From Eriocheir sinensis (taxonomy: Eukaryota; Arthropoda; Malacostraca; Decapoda; Varunidae), in contig NW_026111172.1 of the NCBI RefSeq assembly GCF_024679095.1, positions 284,354-348,353 on the forward strand: a DNA stretch of 64,000 nucleotides, in the 5' to 3' direction. Made by a program: the position numbers and the translations under genes. Each line of letters starts with the position of its first letter. The stretch's first letter is position 1. Under the pieces are notes generated by a model. It was not told the origin of the DNA and made no database searches. It saw only the letters and a list, made by a program, of their open reading frames with translations. This document shows positions 1 through 12,029 of the stretch, piece after piece.

Positions 1-73
1 CGCCAGTTTGATCGTCGGCATTGTGGCGTTGCGACTGCCGCCGACTGACGATGTAAATAATGAAACTAAATAA
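1..73 (+). CDS. Putative C-terminal end of a membrane transporter (partial)
   Basis: An open frame entering from the left edge (codons from position 2) ends at TAA 71-73. It encodes a hydrophobic stretch (SLIVGIVALRLPPT) followed by an acidic/polar tail (DDVNNETK). A last transmembrane helix ending in a Leu-Pro-Pro motif and a short hydrophilic tail is what the last exon of an MFS transporter (for example the SLC22 type) looks like. Only about 23 residues are visible, so the family call is inference. The rest of the gene, if real, lies to the left of the window. It could also be a chance open frame. Confidence 0.33.
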   Translation, partial: ASLIVGIVALRLPPTDDVNNETK

Positions 74-656
74 ACACACGCTACGCTAAACAAAGTAGTA
101 CGCTTAAAACATGTGATGTAAATGTTTTATTGTATGTTTGTCTGTGTGTCTAATTGTCTGGACCAGTGTATGTTGATACTCAGGAGCGTTGCAGATCTGA
201 ATTGTGAATGTTGCAGAGTGCGATTGTGAATGTGCAAGTTTGCAAGTGGACCTTGATGCATCGTGCAGGTGGAGACACAGTATGATGACTCATATTATCG
301 CGCAACTCGTATGTTGGAAGGGGAATGTGGCATGGAGTGGAGAGGGGAGTCGTGTTTGTGTCGTTGTCTTGAGAGTACGGTGTGAGAGTAGTCGGGCAGT
401 AGTTTATCTGTTCATGCACCTACGTCCTTTGCAAGGGCGAAGGTGCGGACGTGGTGTTGTTGAGAGTTTGTTTAATGTTTTTGTTCAATACATTGATCTA
501 TTCTCATGCTATTTCTGGCAATACGTATTAGAAAGCATATTCATTTTAACTGTTCTTATCAATTTTAAATGTGTTAATATAGTACATATGTAGTTACTTT
601 TATTTATTTTTGATGTTTTATAACGTTTTAGTATAGAAAAAAAATTAAATTTTAAT
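74..656. other. AT-rich stretch, possible 3' UTR, no gene seen
   Basis: AT-rich sequence following the possible stop codon at 71-73. The open frames here have no recognisable domain. If the upstream exon is real, part of this is its 3' UTR; an AATAAA-like word overlaps the stop codon. Confidence 0.4.
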
Positions 657-726
657 TGCATTATCCAGATCAATTTCGGATAATCCGGTTTTTCGGATAA
701 TCCGCTTTCGGATAATCGGGGTTTTA

Positions 727-729
<3 letters not shown>
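657..729. mobile_element. Terminus of a pogo/Tigger-type (Tc1/mariner) DNA transposon
   Basis: Three spaced copies of the word TCGGATAATC(C/G) end in GGGGTTTTACTG at 729, followed by TA. Read on the minus strand this starts CAGTAAAACCCCGATTATCC, the style of terminus seen in pogo/Tigger elements, which insert at TA. No partner terminus was found nearby, so this is a solo end or the remains of an element overtaken by the adjacent (TA)n run. Confidence 0.5.

Positions 730-810
<81 letters not shown>
730..810. repeat. (TA)n microsatellite
   Basis: About 40 uninterrupted TA units lying between the pogo-type terminus and the 3' end of a minus-strand LINE. Confidence 0.95.
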
Positions 811-813
<3 letters not shown>

Positions 814-1155
814 TTACAGCAAGGGAGACAGCGTAAAGGCATTAAAGCAAAATAGCAATCAAAAGCCTGCCAAGCAGGCTCCAACAAAAGAACAGTAGAA
901 CAAGAGCCCAAGAGAGTGATCAATTTCGGAAGAAGAGCCGTCTTGATACTCCTTTCTTGAAGGAGGTCAAGTCATAGGCAGGAGGAAATACAGATAAAGG
1001 AAGGCTGTTCCAGAGTTTACCAGCAGAAAGGATAAAAGAATGAAGATGCTGGTTAACTCTTGCATAAGGGGTTTGGACAGTATAGGGGTGAGCAAGAGTA
1101 GAGTCGAGTGCAGCAGGCAGGCAGGGGGGAGGCATGCAGATAGCAAGACATTAGC
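811..1155 (-). mobile_element. LINE family B, 3' end fragment
   Basis: The minus strand encodes the C-terminal tail shared by all family B copies in the window: [19 protein letters not shown], a GKLWNSLP motif, then a basic end (SRRLFFRN). The 3' UTR runs down to the T-run at 811-817, i.e. an A-rich 3' tail. Severely 5'-truncated, as usual for LINEs. The tail matches the copies ending near 25555 and 44640. Confidence 0.85.
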
Positions 1156-2730
1156 AATACAATGTTGTGCAACATTACACAATGAAGCAAACTTTTTTTG
1201 CCAAGGTGGCAACATTAGCCAAACACTTTACTGAGTCATTGTTTGGTGGGTTATGCAGGCTGGGGGTGGAGTGGTGGAGATACCAATGTTTGTAAACTAA
1301 GCTGATGATGTAGTTATGAGAGTGGCCAGGGTCACCGCTCTTGCATTTTGTAACCTTCTGCAAATATTCCATTCATGATTCAAATATGCTGTTTGCAGTA
1401 AAGGGTTACCCACGAGAGCTCCTGAGAAAATACTGTGATGCAGTTGTTGTGTAGGATGCCATATTTGCTGAGCTCAACTAATCCACTGCCCTGTTTGACT
1501 CATCCCCCCCCCCTCCTATGGGTCACTGGACACAGGTGTGTAACGTTGCCCCTGTTGCCCCGCTCAGTCCTATTAACCCCTAGGCCTTACTGGATTAGAA
1601 CATCAACTGCTCCTGAGGGAGGCTGCCGGGCCAGAGGGAGGCGATGGTGGCGGTACCCCAATATGCCAAAAAGATAACCTAATGTACCCCAGTGATACCC
1701 CTTGTACGTGGTAAAGCCACAAATTTGGCCCGTCGCTGCTACCAGGTTAACCCGTAAGCTGCGGGACTGAGATTCTGAGTGCGTCGCCTAGTGCGGCTAT
1801 ATCAGCGAGAGATTGACCTTCAATAAATGATATCTAAGTTACATATACGTGTCATAAATATTACAATACACATATCTGTTGCTCGAAATGTGTTGTATCC
1901 TGCATATTTCTTAGATTTTTCTATCACAAAAATGTTTTTCTGGCAGTATCTGAAGCCGCGGCGGAAACTTTTTGGCGCCTGTTTGAAAAGCCCGCTTCCA
2001 GAAGGCTTACAGCAGCTTACCGCTCAGCCGCCCAGAAGGCGTACAGCAGTTTGCGGGTTAAGGGGATGCTCGCCCCAGTGGGCCGAAAATCCAAATAAAA
2101 AATCATAAAAAAAACTATTGGGAACTAGGAATTAAAACTTTCCAGACTGTTTTGGATTATTATCATCTACTTTGTCCATGGAAAAGAATGTCCTAGGTCA
2201 TTACGTCATGACGCTATGACATAATTCGCAATTATTTGACTTTATCCTAAAGTTACTTGGATTGTGGAATGTCATTTGTTATCCAAACATTTCACCATTT
2301 CGTTTTTTTTTTAAATTTGCCATATGTCATGAAACGTCGCCGCATCATATCATGCAAAACGTAACACTGACATTTTGCCTTTTCCCTGTCCTGTCTTTCC
2401 TGCTTCACATTTCCTAAAATTGAAATGGTCAAACGATTTCCCTTGACACGAACAATAGATGCAGCATTTCCCAAGTAAATCTGATCAACCGTTGAATTTA
2501 TGGAAATATTTAAAGGTAAAAAATCATGTTTTGAGTTATGGCCATTTAAAGATTGAAGTGCCTTTATCTCCTCTATGTTTAAATGGACTTTAAACTCTCC
2601 ATGAGTGTTTTTCGCAGGAAACAGATACCCTGGCGATGATTCTAGAAGGAAAACGAATACATTACTGCACGTTTTGAAATACCGTTTGCCATTTTATGAC
2701 CCATATGGGGTGAGCGCCCCCTTAAGATGC
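1156..2730. other. No gene recognised
   Basis: Moderately AT-rich unique-looking sequence. Short open frames, for example 1435-1677 and 1827-2108, show no domain, repeat or coding signature. Nothing can be supported. Confidence 0.5.
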
Positions 2731-2734
2731 AATA

Positions 2735-3005
2735 GGTTCTTTTTTCAAGGTGCTGCCAGTAGAACCAGAAGGCTCTCCTGAGGGGCCTCTTGGACAGGCC
2801 CAGCCCGTTAGTGGTGCAGGCAAATGTTATTTGTAGTGGCTGCCGTGATAAATGACTCTTTGCTTGGCCCATGCTCCCATGGTTGACTGAAGATCTGAGC
2901 ACCATGTGGGTAATCTTCCACCACACGGCAATGGCTTGAAAAATCAGCGTTTTGGTGGGACTCGAACCTAGGTCCAAGGGCGCACCACGCCCTTGGTCTT
3001 GGTTC
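2735..3005 (-). mobile_element. tRNA-derived SINE, family S, copy 1
   Basis: The minus strand carries a B-box-like GGTTCGAGTCC (tRNA T-loop type), then a body with TGATTTTTCAAGCC, TTACCCACATGGTGCTC and CATGGGCCAAGC. The same ordered words occur in the plus-strand copy at 58577-58930, and the latter part also in the fragment at 53967-54117. The tRNA head is incomplete here. Non-autonomous; such elements depend on LINE machinery for spread. The boundaries are estimates. Confidence 0.65.
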
Positions 3006-3152
3006 GGTAGGTAGTTGTCCCTTTCAGATCCAACTACAGCCTTTGTAACGGCTTACTCCCTAAGGGTCAACACCCTGAAAATCCAAAAATAAAATATAAC
3101 CATTTGAAAGAGCCCGTAGAGGCACAGATGGGGACACCTACAGGAGTCCATC

Positions 3153-4797
3153 CTATCTGGTGTGCACTGCCCAGGCTCTCTCCAGGAATTCCTTAACCCC
3201 CTCTATTGTTCTTCTGGTCACTGTCTGCAGGGTACTCAGACCTAGCAAGAATTCTATCACCCTTCCTACATCCCCCTTTAGCATCCTATTCCATACTTCT
3301 GTTCCTATTTCCTGTGTTATTAGTTCTACCAAACTCTGCCTATCCCTATCATACCTAGGACACTCTAGTAGCATATGTTCTACTGTCTCGTCAACCTCCC
3401 CTTCACACATACGGCATACCTTGCTTCCCCCATTTGCCCACCTATATGTCCTACTATTCACCTCTAAGGATTTAGTCCTGGACTTGAAGAGCAACACCCC
3501 CCCACAGGCTACCATCGTAGAAGGCTTCACACTTGGGTTTGGCCTTCAACTTGTACCATTCTAGCAAACTCTTTGCCCCCACCCTTTGGCTCCAGTCTAC
3601 CCTGCCCCTCTCCTGAACTCTGTCATTCACTCTACACTTCACTTCTTTCACCTCCCCCCCTAGCATCATCTCCAAGAGTGTGAAGCCCTCCAGCCCACAT
3701 CTCTTCTCTCAGCGTATGCTAGACTTGTTCTACTTCGTCCCCTGTCCCGCCCACTCATATACCTTGCGCCCCCACCTATTCTCACTCATCTTTCTTAGCC
3801 TGACTTTTGTACCGCATCTAAAACTGCTTTTACCTATTCTTTCCTCAAAGGTGCTCCAGCCTACTTCCCCTCGCACTGCATCTACCGCCGAATAACTATT
3901 GGCACACAGAGCCAGCCTGCTTACTCTGTTCTGTACTACCTATAGCTTATCCAGCTCTTTGACTGTCCATCTCATGCATTCTAGGCCATACATGAGGCCT
4001 GGTACTGCCATGCCCTTCTATATCCCCCTAACTACCTCATACCTGTTAGCTCTACATCTAGCCACACTTCATAGCCTTCCTAACCACTGATTTGCCCTAG
4101 AAATTCTATTCTGTTTGGTCCTATCAGTTCCATTCTCGTCAACAATGATCCCTAGGTACTTGTATGAACTCGTACGGCCTATGTTCATCTCTCCTAGCGC
4201 CCAGGTCCTTCCCTTGTCCGTAGCCTCAGCATTTACTACTACTACCTGACTCTTCTCACTACTAAACTTCATATCAAAGTCCCTCCCATACTGTGCTACT
4301 ACATCCAACATTTGTTGTAATTCCTCACTATCCTCACTCATGAGCACAATGTCATCTGCATACATGAGACATCCTAACTGTTCACTCCCCACCCTTATCC
4401 CATAACCCGATGCCCTCAACCTCTCTGCCAGCTCCTCTGTGTACAGCCCAAACAGTAGCGGGGACAGCACACACCCTTGCCTAACCCCTCTACGGCTGTT
4501 GACCCACCCTGTCGCTATATCCCCTAGATTATATACTGCCCGTGTGTTCTCATACATACTATCTATTATCCCTACTACCCTCTCACTCACTCCTATCCTA
4601 GTCAACAATCGACTTAACAAACCCCTATTTACCCTATCATACGCTTTTTCTATGTCAAGGAAAGCAAGGTATACCTTCCTGCCCGTTCCGTTCATTCTTT
4701 CAATCACCGTTTTAACTACAAACATGTGGGCCTCACCCCTTCTGTCCTTACGAAAACCATTCTGTTCCTCCACATGCTGACCACTCAGCCACCACCT
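3153..4797 (-). pseudogene. LINE family D reverse transcriptase, decayed
   Basis: The best-preserved frame (4069-4773, minus) shows LINE reverse-transcriptase blocks in order: QNGFRKDR, FLDIEKAYDRVN, GVRQGCVLSP, the catalytic YADDIVL, and YKYLGIIVDENG. Downstream in other minus frames (3472-3675, 3153-3530) are WYKLKAKPKCEAFYDGS and a cysteine/histidine motif, CRMC...ETVEH...LECP, typical of the zinc-binding tail after the RT domain of several non-LTR clades. The frame changes near 4070, 3675 and 3500, so the copy is non-functional. No endonuclease is seen; it is 5'-truncated at about 4800. The clade was not assigned. Confidence 0.88.
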
Positions 4798-4799
4798 CC

Positions 4800-5840
4800 C
4801 TATTTAAGCAGAAAAGTGTTACTGTTATAGCAGCAATTGGTTCCTATTCTTGGCAGAGGTTATTTTTGTTTAGTACGTATTGATAGGTTAGTCTGTTAGG
4901 TTTGGGTGGGGTTGTTAAAGAAAACTCAGCAGCAATGTGCAGGTTTAAACGTGACAAGGTTCACAATCTCGAATTGGGTGTAATACTGAATATTTATCCG
5001 AGGAAGTTAGTGCAGCAACAAAGGTCAACAACCCAATAAACATTCACTTAAGTAACTTACAATAATTATTCTTAGCAGCGCAGAAGCAATTCTTCAGATA
5101 CTTCTTTGGGTGTTTTATGGGGCTAGTTAGGCTGTGGGGCCACAGCCTCTAGAGCCCCGTCAGTGGTAGTTGTTATCAGGTGTTACGTGTGTGCTGTGTA
5201 ATCGTTCAGATCTACCGCCACCCGGCCCCTTCCAGCAGCAATACATGGACCCATGGAGGTGTAAAGGGTGGAGAGGCTGTGAGGCGCTCGGGCTGATGCC
5301 AGCGAACTGTCAGTCGGCCATCTTTTTGTAGGGCTAAGCAGCGATTGCTGGGTAGTGATGAAACATGTCCTGGAAGTATTTCGCTACATTGGAATGCATG
5401 TTTGTCCCCTGTCTAAGGGGTGGGGTTAGGGTGAGGTCACATATAGTTAATAGGGAGAGTCAGGTCTGTTTATGGGTTGGGCTATGATGACTCAGGTCGA
5501 GAAAAAACGAGGTCAGGGTGAGGACAGATAATTAATAAGGGGTGTCAGGTCTTGACCCGAGTCGATCCACACATACTCTGTCTATAATTCAGTAGAGCTC
5601 TCATGCAGCGAGAGTAGTAAAGGCAGGAGTGTCGCTCTGTGTGTGGTCTTGAATGCTGACTATCTGTGTTTCATTTGGGTGCAATGAACAAGCAAACAAA
5701 AAATCTGATCCATCCATTACTTTTCACCAGTAAGTTATTCATTAATTAATTTTTATATCTGATGTTCAAGCAAGCGTGCATGACTTTTATAAACAAGACT
5801 GATGCACAGGACATATGCACATTGATTATTTGATCTAAGT
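4800..5840. other. No gene recognised
   Basis: Mixed-composition sequence without supported open frames or repeats shared with the rest of the window. Confidence 0.5.
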
Positions 5841-6066
5841 GTTAGCAACATCTCTGGCAAGATCGTTGGCTATATAGCCGGATTTGTCAGCTTAAAACCT
5901 AAGAGATCTTTAAAGTGTGAGTCGTGCTGCAATGCTTTATTTACCCAACATCTGGATGCAACTCACTGATTTATCTCAGTTGAAAATAAAGGCCACCTAT
6001 CTTTTCCTTCCAGAGATGTTGCCATTTGTCTTGTGTGTGAAAGAAAATTCGGTATTATTCTAGTGT
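5841..6066 (+). pseudogene. P-element/THAP9-like transposase, C-terminal relic
   Basis: One plus frame, interrupted by a single TGA after ...LDATH, reads ISGKIVGYIAGFV, then SLKCESCCNALF, then GHLSFPSRDVAICLVCERKF. The order YIAGFV / LKCE-x-C / (L)SFPS-x-DV / C-x2-C resembles the C-terminal region of P-element and THAP9 transposases. No THAP zinc finger or RNase-H-like core was identified upstream. Short, with a stop and no ends recognised; a dead transposon fragment. The family match is from motif memory, not a search. Confidence 0.55.
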
Positions 6067-7520
6067 TTGCCCATACTCACCCCTCGCAACCAAAATTGGA
6101 TAGGGGGCCATTGAGACTTCGGGGAATGCGGTGGTAAACATGAAATGTGTCACAAATGCATAGTTTTTGAGTTATGGGGGGGTTGAAAAATACCCTAAAT
6201 GTAGGGAAATTCCTTACAATTACTTAGATGTTGGGAAATTTCATACATTCCGTTTTTTTTTACAACGTACGGAAACCATGCAATTTCATTCACTCTCCAT
6301 ACCAAAGGGGGGTTCGAGGGGGGCGAAGCCCCCCTGTTACAGCATTAAGATCATAATGAAGCATCTAAACGGTAAGTAATTTACGTCATAGGAATCTTGC
6401 AACCGTCATATACGACTATGTATTTACTTACTGGTACCACGTACGAACGCGTGAAGCAGGTTCAAACGCAGGTTACTTGTGTTCAATGTCCTTCCGTTAG
6501 CTGTTAGGTCATAAAGTTCGGTTGGGGTACTGTAAGAGGGGGGGGGGGGCATAGCCCCCCTTGGTTAGCAGGGGGGTCGATGGGGGCAAGGCCCCCCCGT
6601 TAGCAGGTCGTAAAGTTCAGTTGTAGTAGTTTAAATATGCTCCCCCACCCCAAATACCCCGACTTCACACGGGTCCTCCAAGATCGTTGGGGGAAGGGGA
6701 TTAATTCGGCTTCTTTACTTTTAAGTATACTTTGTTTTTTTAACTATGACATATGGAGGCGTATTATCCTATTCTGGAGGCGCGGAGTCAATATCCACAA
6801 CACCTTGTATACTGGGAATACGAACCCATGAAGCAGATTCAAAATGCGGTCAGTAAGGATTCACGTGTTCCAACAGCTCGGGCAGGAGGTTCGAGAGCCT
6901 GTACTTGCTGTAGAACCCACAGCTTGTCAGTGATAAACAATGAAGATACACTGTGTTTGGTGCCACGGACTCTACTTGGAAGACAGAAACCTTGCGATGA
7001 GGTGACAACCTACTAGAGAGAGGGCATGAGTGTGGTGAGGCGGTTTATGTGAGCGCAGATGGCCTCCGGTGCCACACCAGATGGTGAGGTGAGCCTCGTT
7101 TGGTGGGTTCTCTACGCTTTTCTCCCACAACAAGCTTGGGGATCCAGTGAGTGCGTGGTTTCCGTATGGGAAACACTAAATTCGTCGCAAACGCTTACTT
7201 AAGTGGTGGTGGGAGGCAGAAATCCTCCCCCCCCCCCACTAAAAAAATATGCGATTGCGACGGATTTTGTGTCCCCCATCCGAAACCCCGTGTTCCCACC
7301 AGGTCCCCAGGCTTGTATGGGGGGAGGGGGGAGTATGGGCAAACACTAGAATTTTACCGAAAATTCAGAGAGAAAGTTTTACAGTATAGTAACCAACCAT
7401 ATGCAAAGTTGTCAACACATGCTTGGCACAACATTGTAACACTTGTACGGTACTGTCTGAGTTCCAGGAGAGGGCTGTCTTCTCCAGCTTGGCACAACAC
7501 ATGTTAGACAGTGATCCGTT
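6067..7520. repeat. G/C-run palindromes in otherwise non-coding sequence
   Basis: No gene. The region contains recurrent short perfect or near-perfect palindromes made of a G run, a 4-5 nt spacer and a C run: GGGGGGCGAAGCCCCCC at about 6317-6333, GGGGGGCATAGCCCCCC at about 6543-6560, and GGGGGCAAGGCCCCC at about 6584-6598, the last two each adjoining GTTAGCAG. The repeated design suggests an interspersed element rather than chance. Confidence 0.5.
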
Positions 7521-7663
7521 CACTAATTGTAACATACCTGCCGGCATACCAACACCGCGGAAGCCAGTTAAAAGCCAGCTGGGAAAATTGGGAATACCCC
7601 CTCGTACATGGCCATGATTATTTACTGGATCCAGTTTCTCCTCAGCCGAAACAATACCCGTAG
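7521..7663 (+). repeat. Probable remnant of the 5' LTR of gypsy element 1
   Basis: About 135 bp here (CCGGCATACCAACAC... to ...ACAATACCCGTAGC) are nearly identical to 12034-12165, in the same orientation and flanking the gypsy pol region. The downstream copy is preceded by a purine tract (AAGGGGGG) followed by TG, as expected for a 3' LTR. This copy loses similarity after 7663, consistent with a deletion that also removed gag and protease. Confidence 0.55.
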
Positions 7664-7745
7664 CTGGTATCTGAGCTTCCGGGAACCATTTTGCTGGTAT
7701 CCCCTCATCACACTCCTAGGCACGATTTTGTCTGCAGAGTGACAG

Positions 7746-10700
7746 GTGTTTGTTCCCCTATATAATCCAAACAAAACCCACCAGATTTTCCGAAAAGGTA
7801 CCTACGTCGACTCATACAAACCTGTACAAGTAATAGAAGAGCTTAACTCACCAGGTAAAGGCCCAGATGTGGCTGAGAATAAGGTTCACACAAACGTTAG
7901 TATCAAGAATGATTTGCTCCCCCATGCTGACCACCCCAGGGAAAAGGGTAGACGAGAAGACAAACTGAAATCCCTGTTAGCCCTCCAAGATTTCAGCCAT
8001 CTTTCGGAGGAGGAAAAAGAAGGTCCTTTTTCATGTCATTCAGGAAAATAACGAACTATTCATTTTTCACCCCTCAGAGATCGGGAAAATAAGAACTCCA
8101 CCGGTAAAGATTGCAGTAGAAAACCCTATTCCGGTTAGAGGACCCAAGTATAGATATCCTGAGAAGGCCAAAGCAATTATAGAGAAATTAGTAGGGGACA
8201 TGGAAGAGAAGGGGGTGATCGAGCCCTCTACAGCAGCCTGGTTGAGCCCTATCGTCTTGGTATCAAAACCAGACGACTCCAATAGGATGTGTTTAGATTA
8301 TCGAGGGGTAAACAAACACTTAGCTACGGACATATACCCATTACCACGTCTAGAAGAACTAGTAGAGGTTGCGTCAGGCAACAAATACTATGCTACCCTC
8401 GATCTCAAAGAGGCATATTTTCAAGTAGAGCTGGAGGAAAACAGCAGAGATCTAACCACCTTCAGTGATGGAGTGTCCTTATACCGCTTTAAAAGACTCC
8501 CCTTCGGGTTGAGCTGTAGCCCAGCCATCTTCTCCAGACAAATTGCCCAGGTATTAACTCCACTAATCAAGCAAGGATGGGTAAAGAACTACTTAGATGA
8601 CATAGTTATTTTTGGGCCAGATTTCCAGACCTTGGTGGAACGGTTAAGCCAGCTCTTCAACACCCTCAGAGAAAAAGGGGTTAAGGTTAATATTAGTAAA
8701 AGCAAATTTGGGCAAAGACAAGTAAAATTCTTGGGGCACATCCTGTCCGAAAAGGGATGTCAACCAGATCCCGCCAATATCGAGGCCATAGTGGCCCAAA
8801 AACCCCCAAGCAACATCAGGGAGGTGAGAAGATTCCTCGGCATGTGCGGGTTTTATAGGAAACATGTACCGAGCTATGCAGAAATTACCGCCCCTCTAAC
8901 AGACTTAACCAGAAAAACACCCTTCCTATGGACACAGAAATGTCAAAAGGCCTTTGAGCAAATGAAGGAGAAACTTATGCAGGCCCCTATACTGGTGAGA
9001 GCTGATGTAACCAAACCATTTTATGTCACCACCGACGCCAGCAATACCCATGTAGGAGGAGTACTAAGTCAGATAGCACCAGACGGCACCAATAGAGCCA
9101 TAGGATATTTTTCAAGGAAGCTAAAGCCCACAGAAATTAGATACGCTACTGTGGATCGCGAGGCTCTCGCGGTCGTCCTCACCTGTTGACAGTTCCATCA
9201 TTATTTATGGGGGACCAAATTCACTATCATAACGGACCATCAACCCCTAGTTAGTATATTCAAAAGGAAAACAAAATCTCCCAGAATGAACAGGTGGATC
9301 TTGGAAATGAGAGAGTATAGCTATAAAATTCAGTACATAAAGGGGAAATATAATAATGTGGCCGACCAACTTTTGCGCCCGGTGCTATTAATACCTCCAC
9401 CACCAGCAGACACCATCTTAGGAAAGACTAAGGAGGAAATCAGAACCTTGCAATTAGAAGAAGGCCGGTGGGTTCAGATGATAGAGTATTTAGAGGGAGG
9501 AAATGTGCCCAGGAGGAATTTCTCACGTAGCACCTTAAATCAGTTTGTGGTATGGGAAAGGGTTTTATATTATACCATTACAAAAAAAGATGGAAGTGAA
9601 CAGTTTTGCCTAGTTGTCCCAACGAATCTTAAACAACAAGCTCTAGAACAGACCCATGCTCAGGTGGGACACCTAGGGATCGAGAAGACATTGGCCAAGG
9701 TACAGGGCCTGTACTACTGGCAAAACATGAAAGTGGATGTAATCATGTATGTGAGAAATTGTCTAACATGTCAACAGTATAAAGGCACTACTGGACTACA
9801 GCAACAGTGGCAAGAGCTCCCCCCAGTGGAAAAGCCACTGGAGAGAGTTAGCCTCGATCTGACTGACATGGTTGCTGGAGCCCAGGAGTACCGATATGTA
9901 TTAACCATCTGTGATCATTATTCCCGTTATGTAAAATTTTATCCCCTTAAAACCAAACATACGGATGGCGTGTGTGAAGGGTTTAAAAATTGTATCCTGG
10001 ATTTCGGAACCCCAAAAACCGTGTTGACTGATAATGGGAAGGAGTTTACCGCTCAAAGTTTTCAAGACCTGTGTGGCAGATATAAAATCACGGCCGCTCT
10101 GACGACCCCGTACCACCCTCAAGGAAACAGTATTACGGAACGTATGCACCGCACCATGAAAAGTGTGTTAGCCTGTCTATGTCAAGGGTACCCATTAAGG
10201 TGGCCAAAACTATTGTTACAGTGTCAATCCATATTGAACACAGCCGTACACACAACCACTGGTGTCTCCCCTTATTATGCGTTCTTTTCACGACCCCCCC
10301 CCCCCCCCCTTGCTTGATTAGTAGTGATTTACCGGACACGGAAGCGAGTGAGGAAAGTATCGAGATAATCAAAGAAACTCACCAGAAAATGGCTCGCAGA
10401 TACAGAGCAGTCGCGAATGGAACACGTAAGAACCAAAAGGTGGAAGCAGGTACCCTTGTATGGGTTAGAGTGGAAGTAACACATCCAAACACTAGTAGAA
10501 AATTAAATGTGAAGTGGAAAGGACCATACTGGGTTGTGGAAGTTATGAGAAATGGTGGTGCATACATGTTGACCAATGTGTTTACTGGACAGGAGATTCA
10601 GAGGGCCGCGGAAAAGGTAAAACCGTACAATGGGTCGGAAGAGTGGTTAGTGGGGGCGCAGGAGATAAATCTTTCTGAGGAGGAAGAAGAGGAAGAGCCA

Positions 10701-10784
10701 TCACCCCCTAGAGTCCGTAGACTGCCACGCAGATATATTGAAGTGTTGAGGGAGTTGGATGTTAACCTAAGCTGTAGGAGGTAG
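7746..10784 (+). pseudogene. pol: Gypsy element 1 pol: RT, RNase H, integrase (disrupted)
   Basis: The order is: end of protease/linker (7746-8051, RKGTYV), RT (8074-9000: LSPIVLVSKPD, LDLKEAYFQ, PFGLSCSPAIF, catalytic YLDDIVIFG), RNase H (9000-9360: TTDASNTHVGG, YFSRKL, TVDREALAVV), integrase (from about 9640: HHCC zinc domain H-x3-H...C-x2-C, then catalytic D, LTDNGKEF, ITERMHRT). A C-terminal domain ends at 10784 with an acidic tail and PRRY. Disruptions: a frameshift at about 8040, TGA at 9187-9189 inside RNase H, and a frameshift at a 16-C run (10294-10309) in integrase. The polyprotein cannot be made intact. Relatedness to element 3's integrase is clear (shared LQQQW-x-ELPPV). Confidence 0.9.
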
Positions 10785-12029
10785 GATTGCTGGAAAGAAA
10801 GATAAGGATGTAACCAATGTTTTAGATTATGGGTTGTAAGTAGTAAGGAAAGGGAGTGTTGAGAAGTAATTACTGTAAGGAAAACCCACCTTTGGAGATG
10901 CTAATGAAATACCAGAACGTCCCCGGGGACTGACGGTAAAGTGGGATCGAGCCCATACTCATTAACCTCCCCAATGCGTTTCCCTCCAAGATTTATGTGA
11001 TGATTATACTTCCCCTTTCTTAACCATAAAAATGAACAGGATGTTTTGGAAGAATAGTATCGTTCGCCCTAAAGGTATCTAGCGTTCTATGTTATCTACC
11101 GTATTGTATTGTAAGTAATGGAAGATTATATTCTCAACCACCTACATCAATGTCAGGCAAACCTGGGCACATGCAGTTGGTTTGGAATGAGCTGGGGTTA
11201 AGCAAGGGTGAAGCCGAAGTTCCCAGAGAAAGAGTAATACTAATTCACTAGTGGTAGTGTATCCACGAATGTGACATTTGTATTAGGGTGAAACTTCCGT
11301 CCGCCTCGATTTATTAATGTCATGAAATCTACTGTTTTAATTATAAGTCGTGCGACAGCACGCAGCTTACAGTCGACCAAATCTGGTACGGGGACATTCA
11401 CTTCAGGACTTCCTAGGCACTGAACTAAACTTATGCACGCCTTGCTGCGGAAACGGATGGCGAAAATGTGAGTGGGTGTATGAACCGATTTATGTGTTTT
11501 GTTTTTGTATATGTGAGGATTATTTCTATTTTGTGTTTTGATTTGTAAGTGTATTTTGTTACAATTTTTGTTGGTTATGTAAGGTCAAGGGTGCACTGTG
11601 TTTAATTTTAGGAACGAGAGCGAGGGAGGCTAGTCTCGTCTGACACTCCTTACCTGTAGCCAGGTTACTAAGAGGAAGGCTGGGGCAGTGGACCCATGAC
11701 AGATAATCAAGCCATGCCAGGTGAGGCATCTTTGCTTTTATTTAAGCAGGAAATGGGATTCTATTATAGAATACCCATAGGAAGTAGGCCCAAGGGTAGC
11801 CGTTGGGTTGTGCAGGCCCTTGTCGTATTATGGTACTACCGTGTTAGGGTAGGTGTTGTATTTTTGAAATCATGGGGCGGTGCTAAGTCACTGTCTCTGT
11901 GCCACACGGACGCCTGATAGGAGGAGGGGGGTAGAGTTGGTTGATTAATGATATCCGAAGTATAATAACATAGTGCCTTAGGGGAAGGAAGGTATTAGGC
12001 TTCGGGAGAAACTAGGATCTTAAGGGGGG
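10785..12029 (+). other. Non-coding 3' region of gypsy element 1
   Basis: No envelope-like or other coding frame was recognised between the end of pol and the purine tract at about 12020. The 63- and 73-residue open frames here have no features. Confidence 0.45.

Noticed and set aside
3160..4780. Plus-strand frames opposite LINE family D
   Set aside because: Shadows of the minus-strand RT frame, Ser/Pro/Leu-rich without domains.
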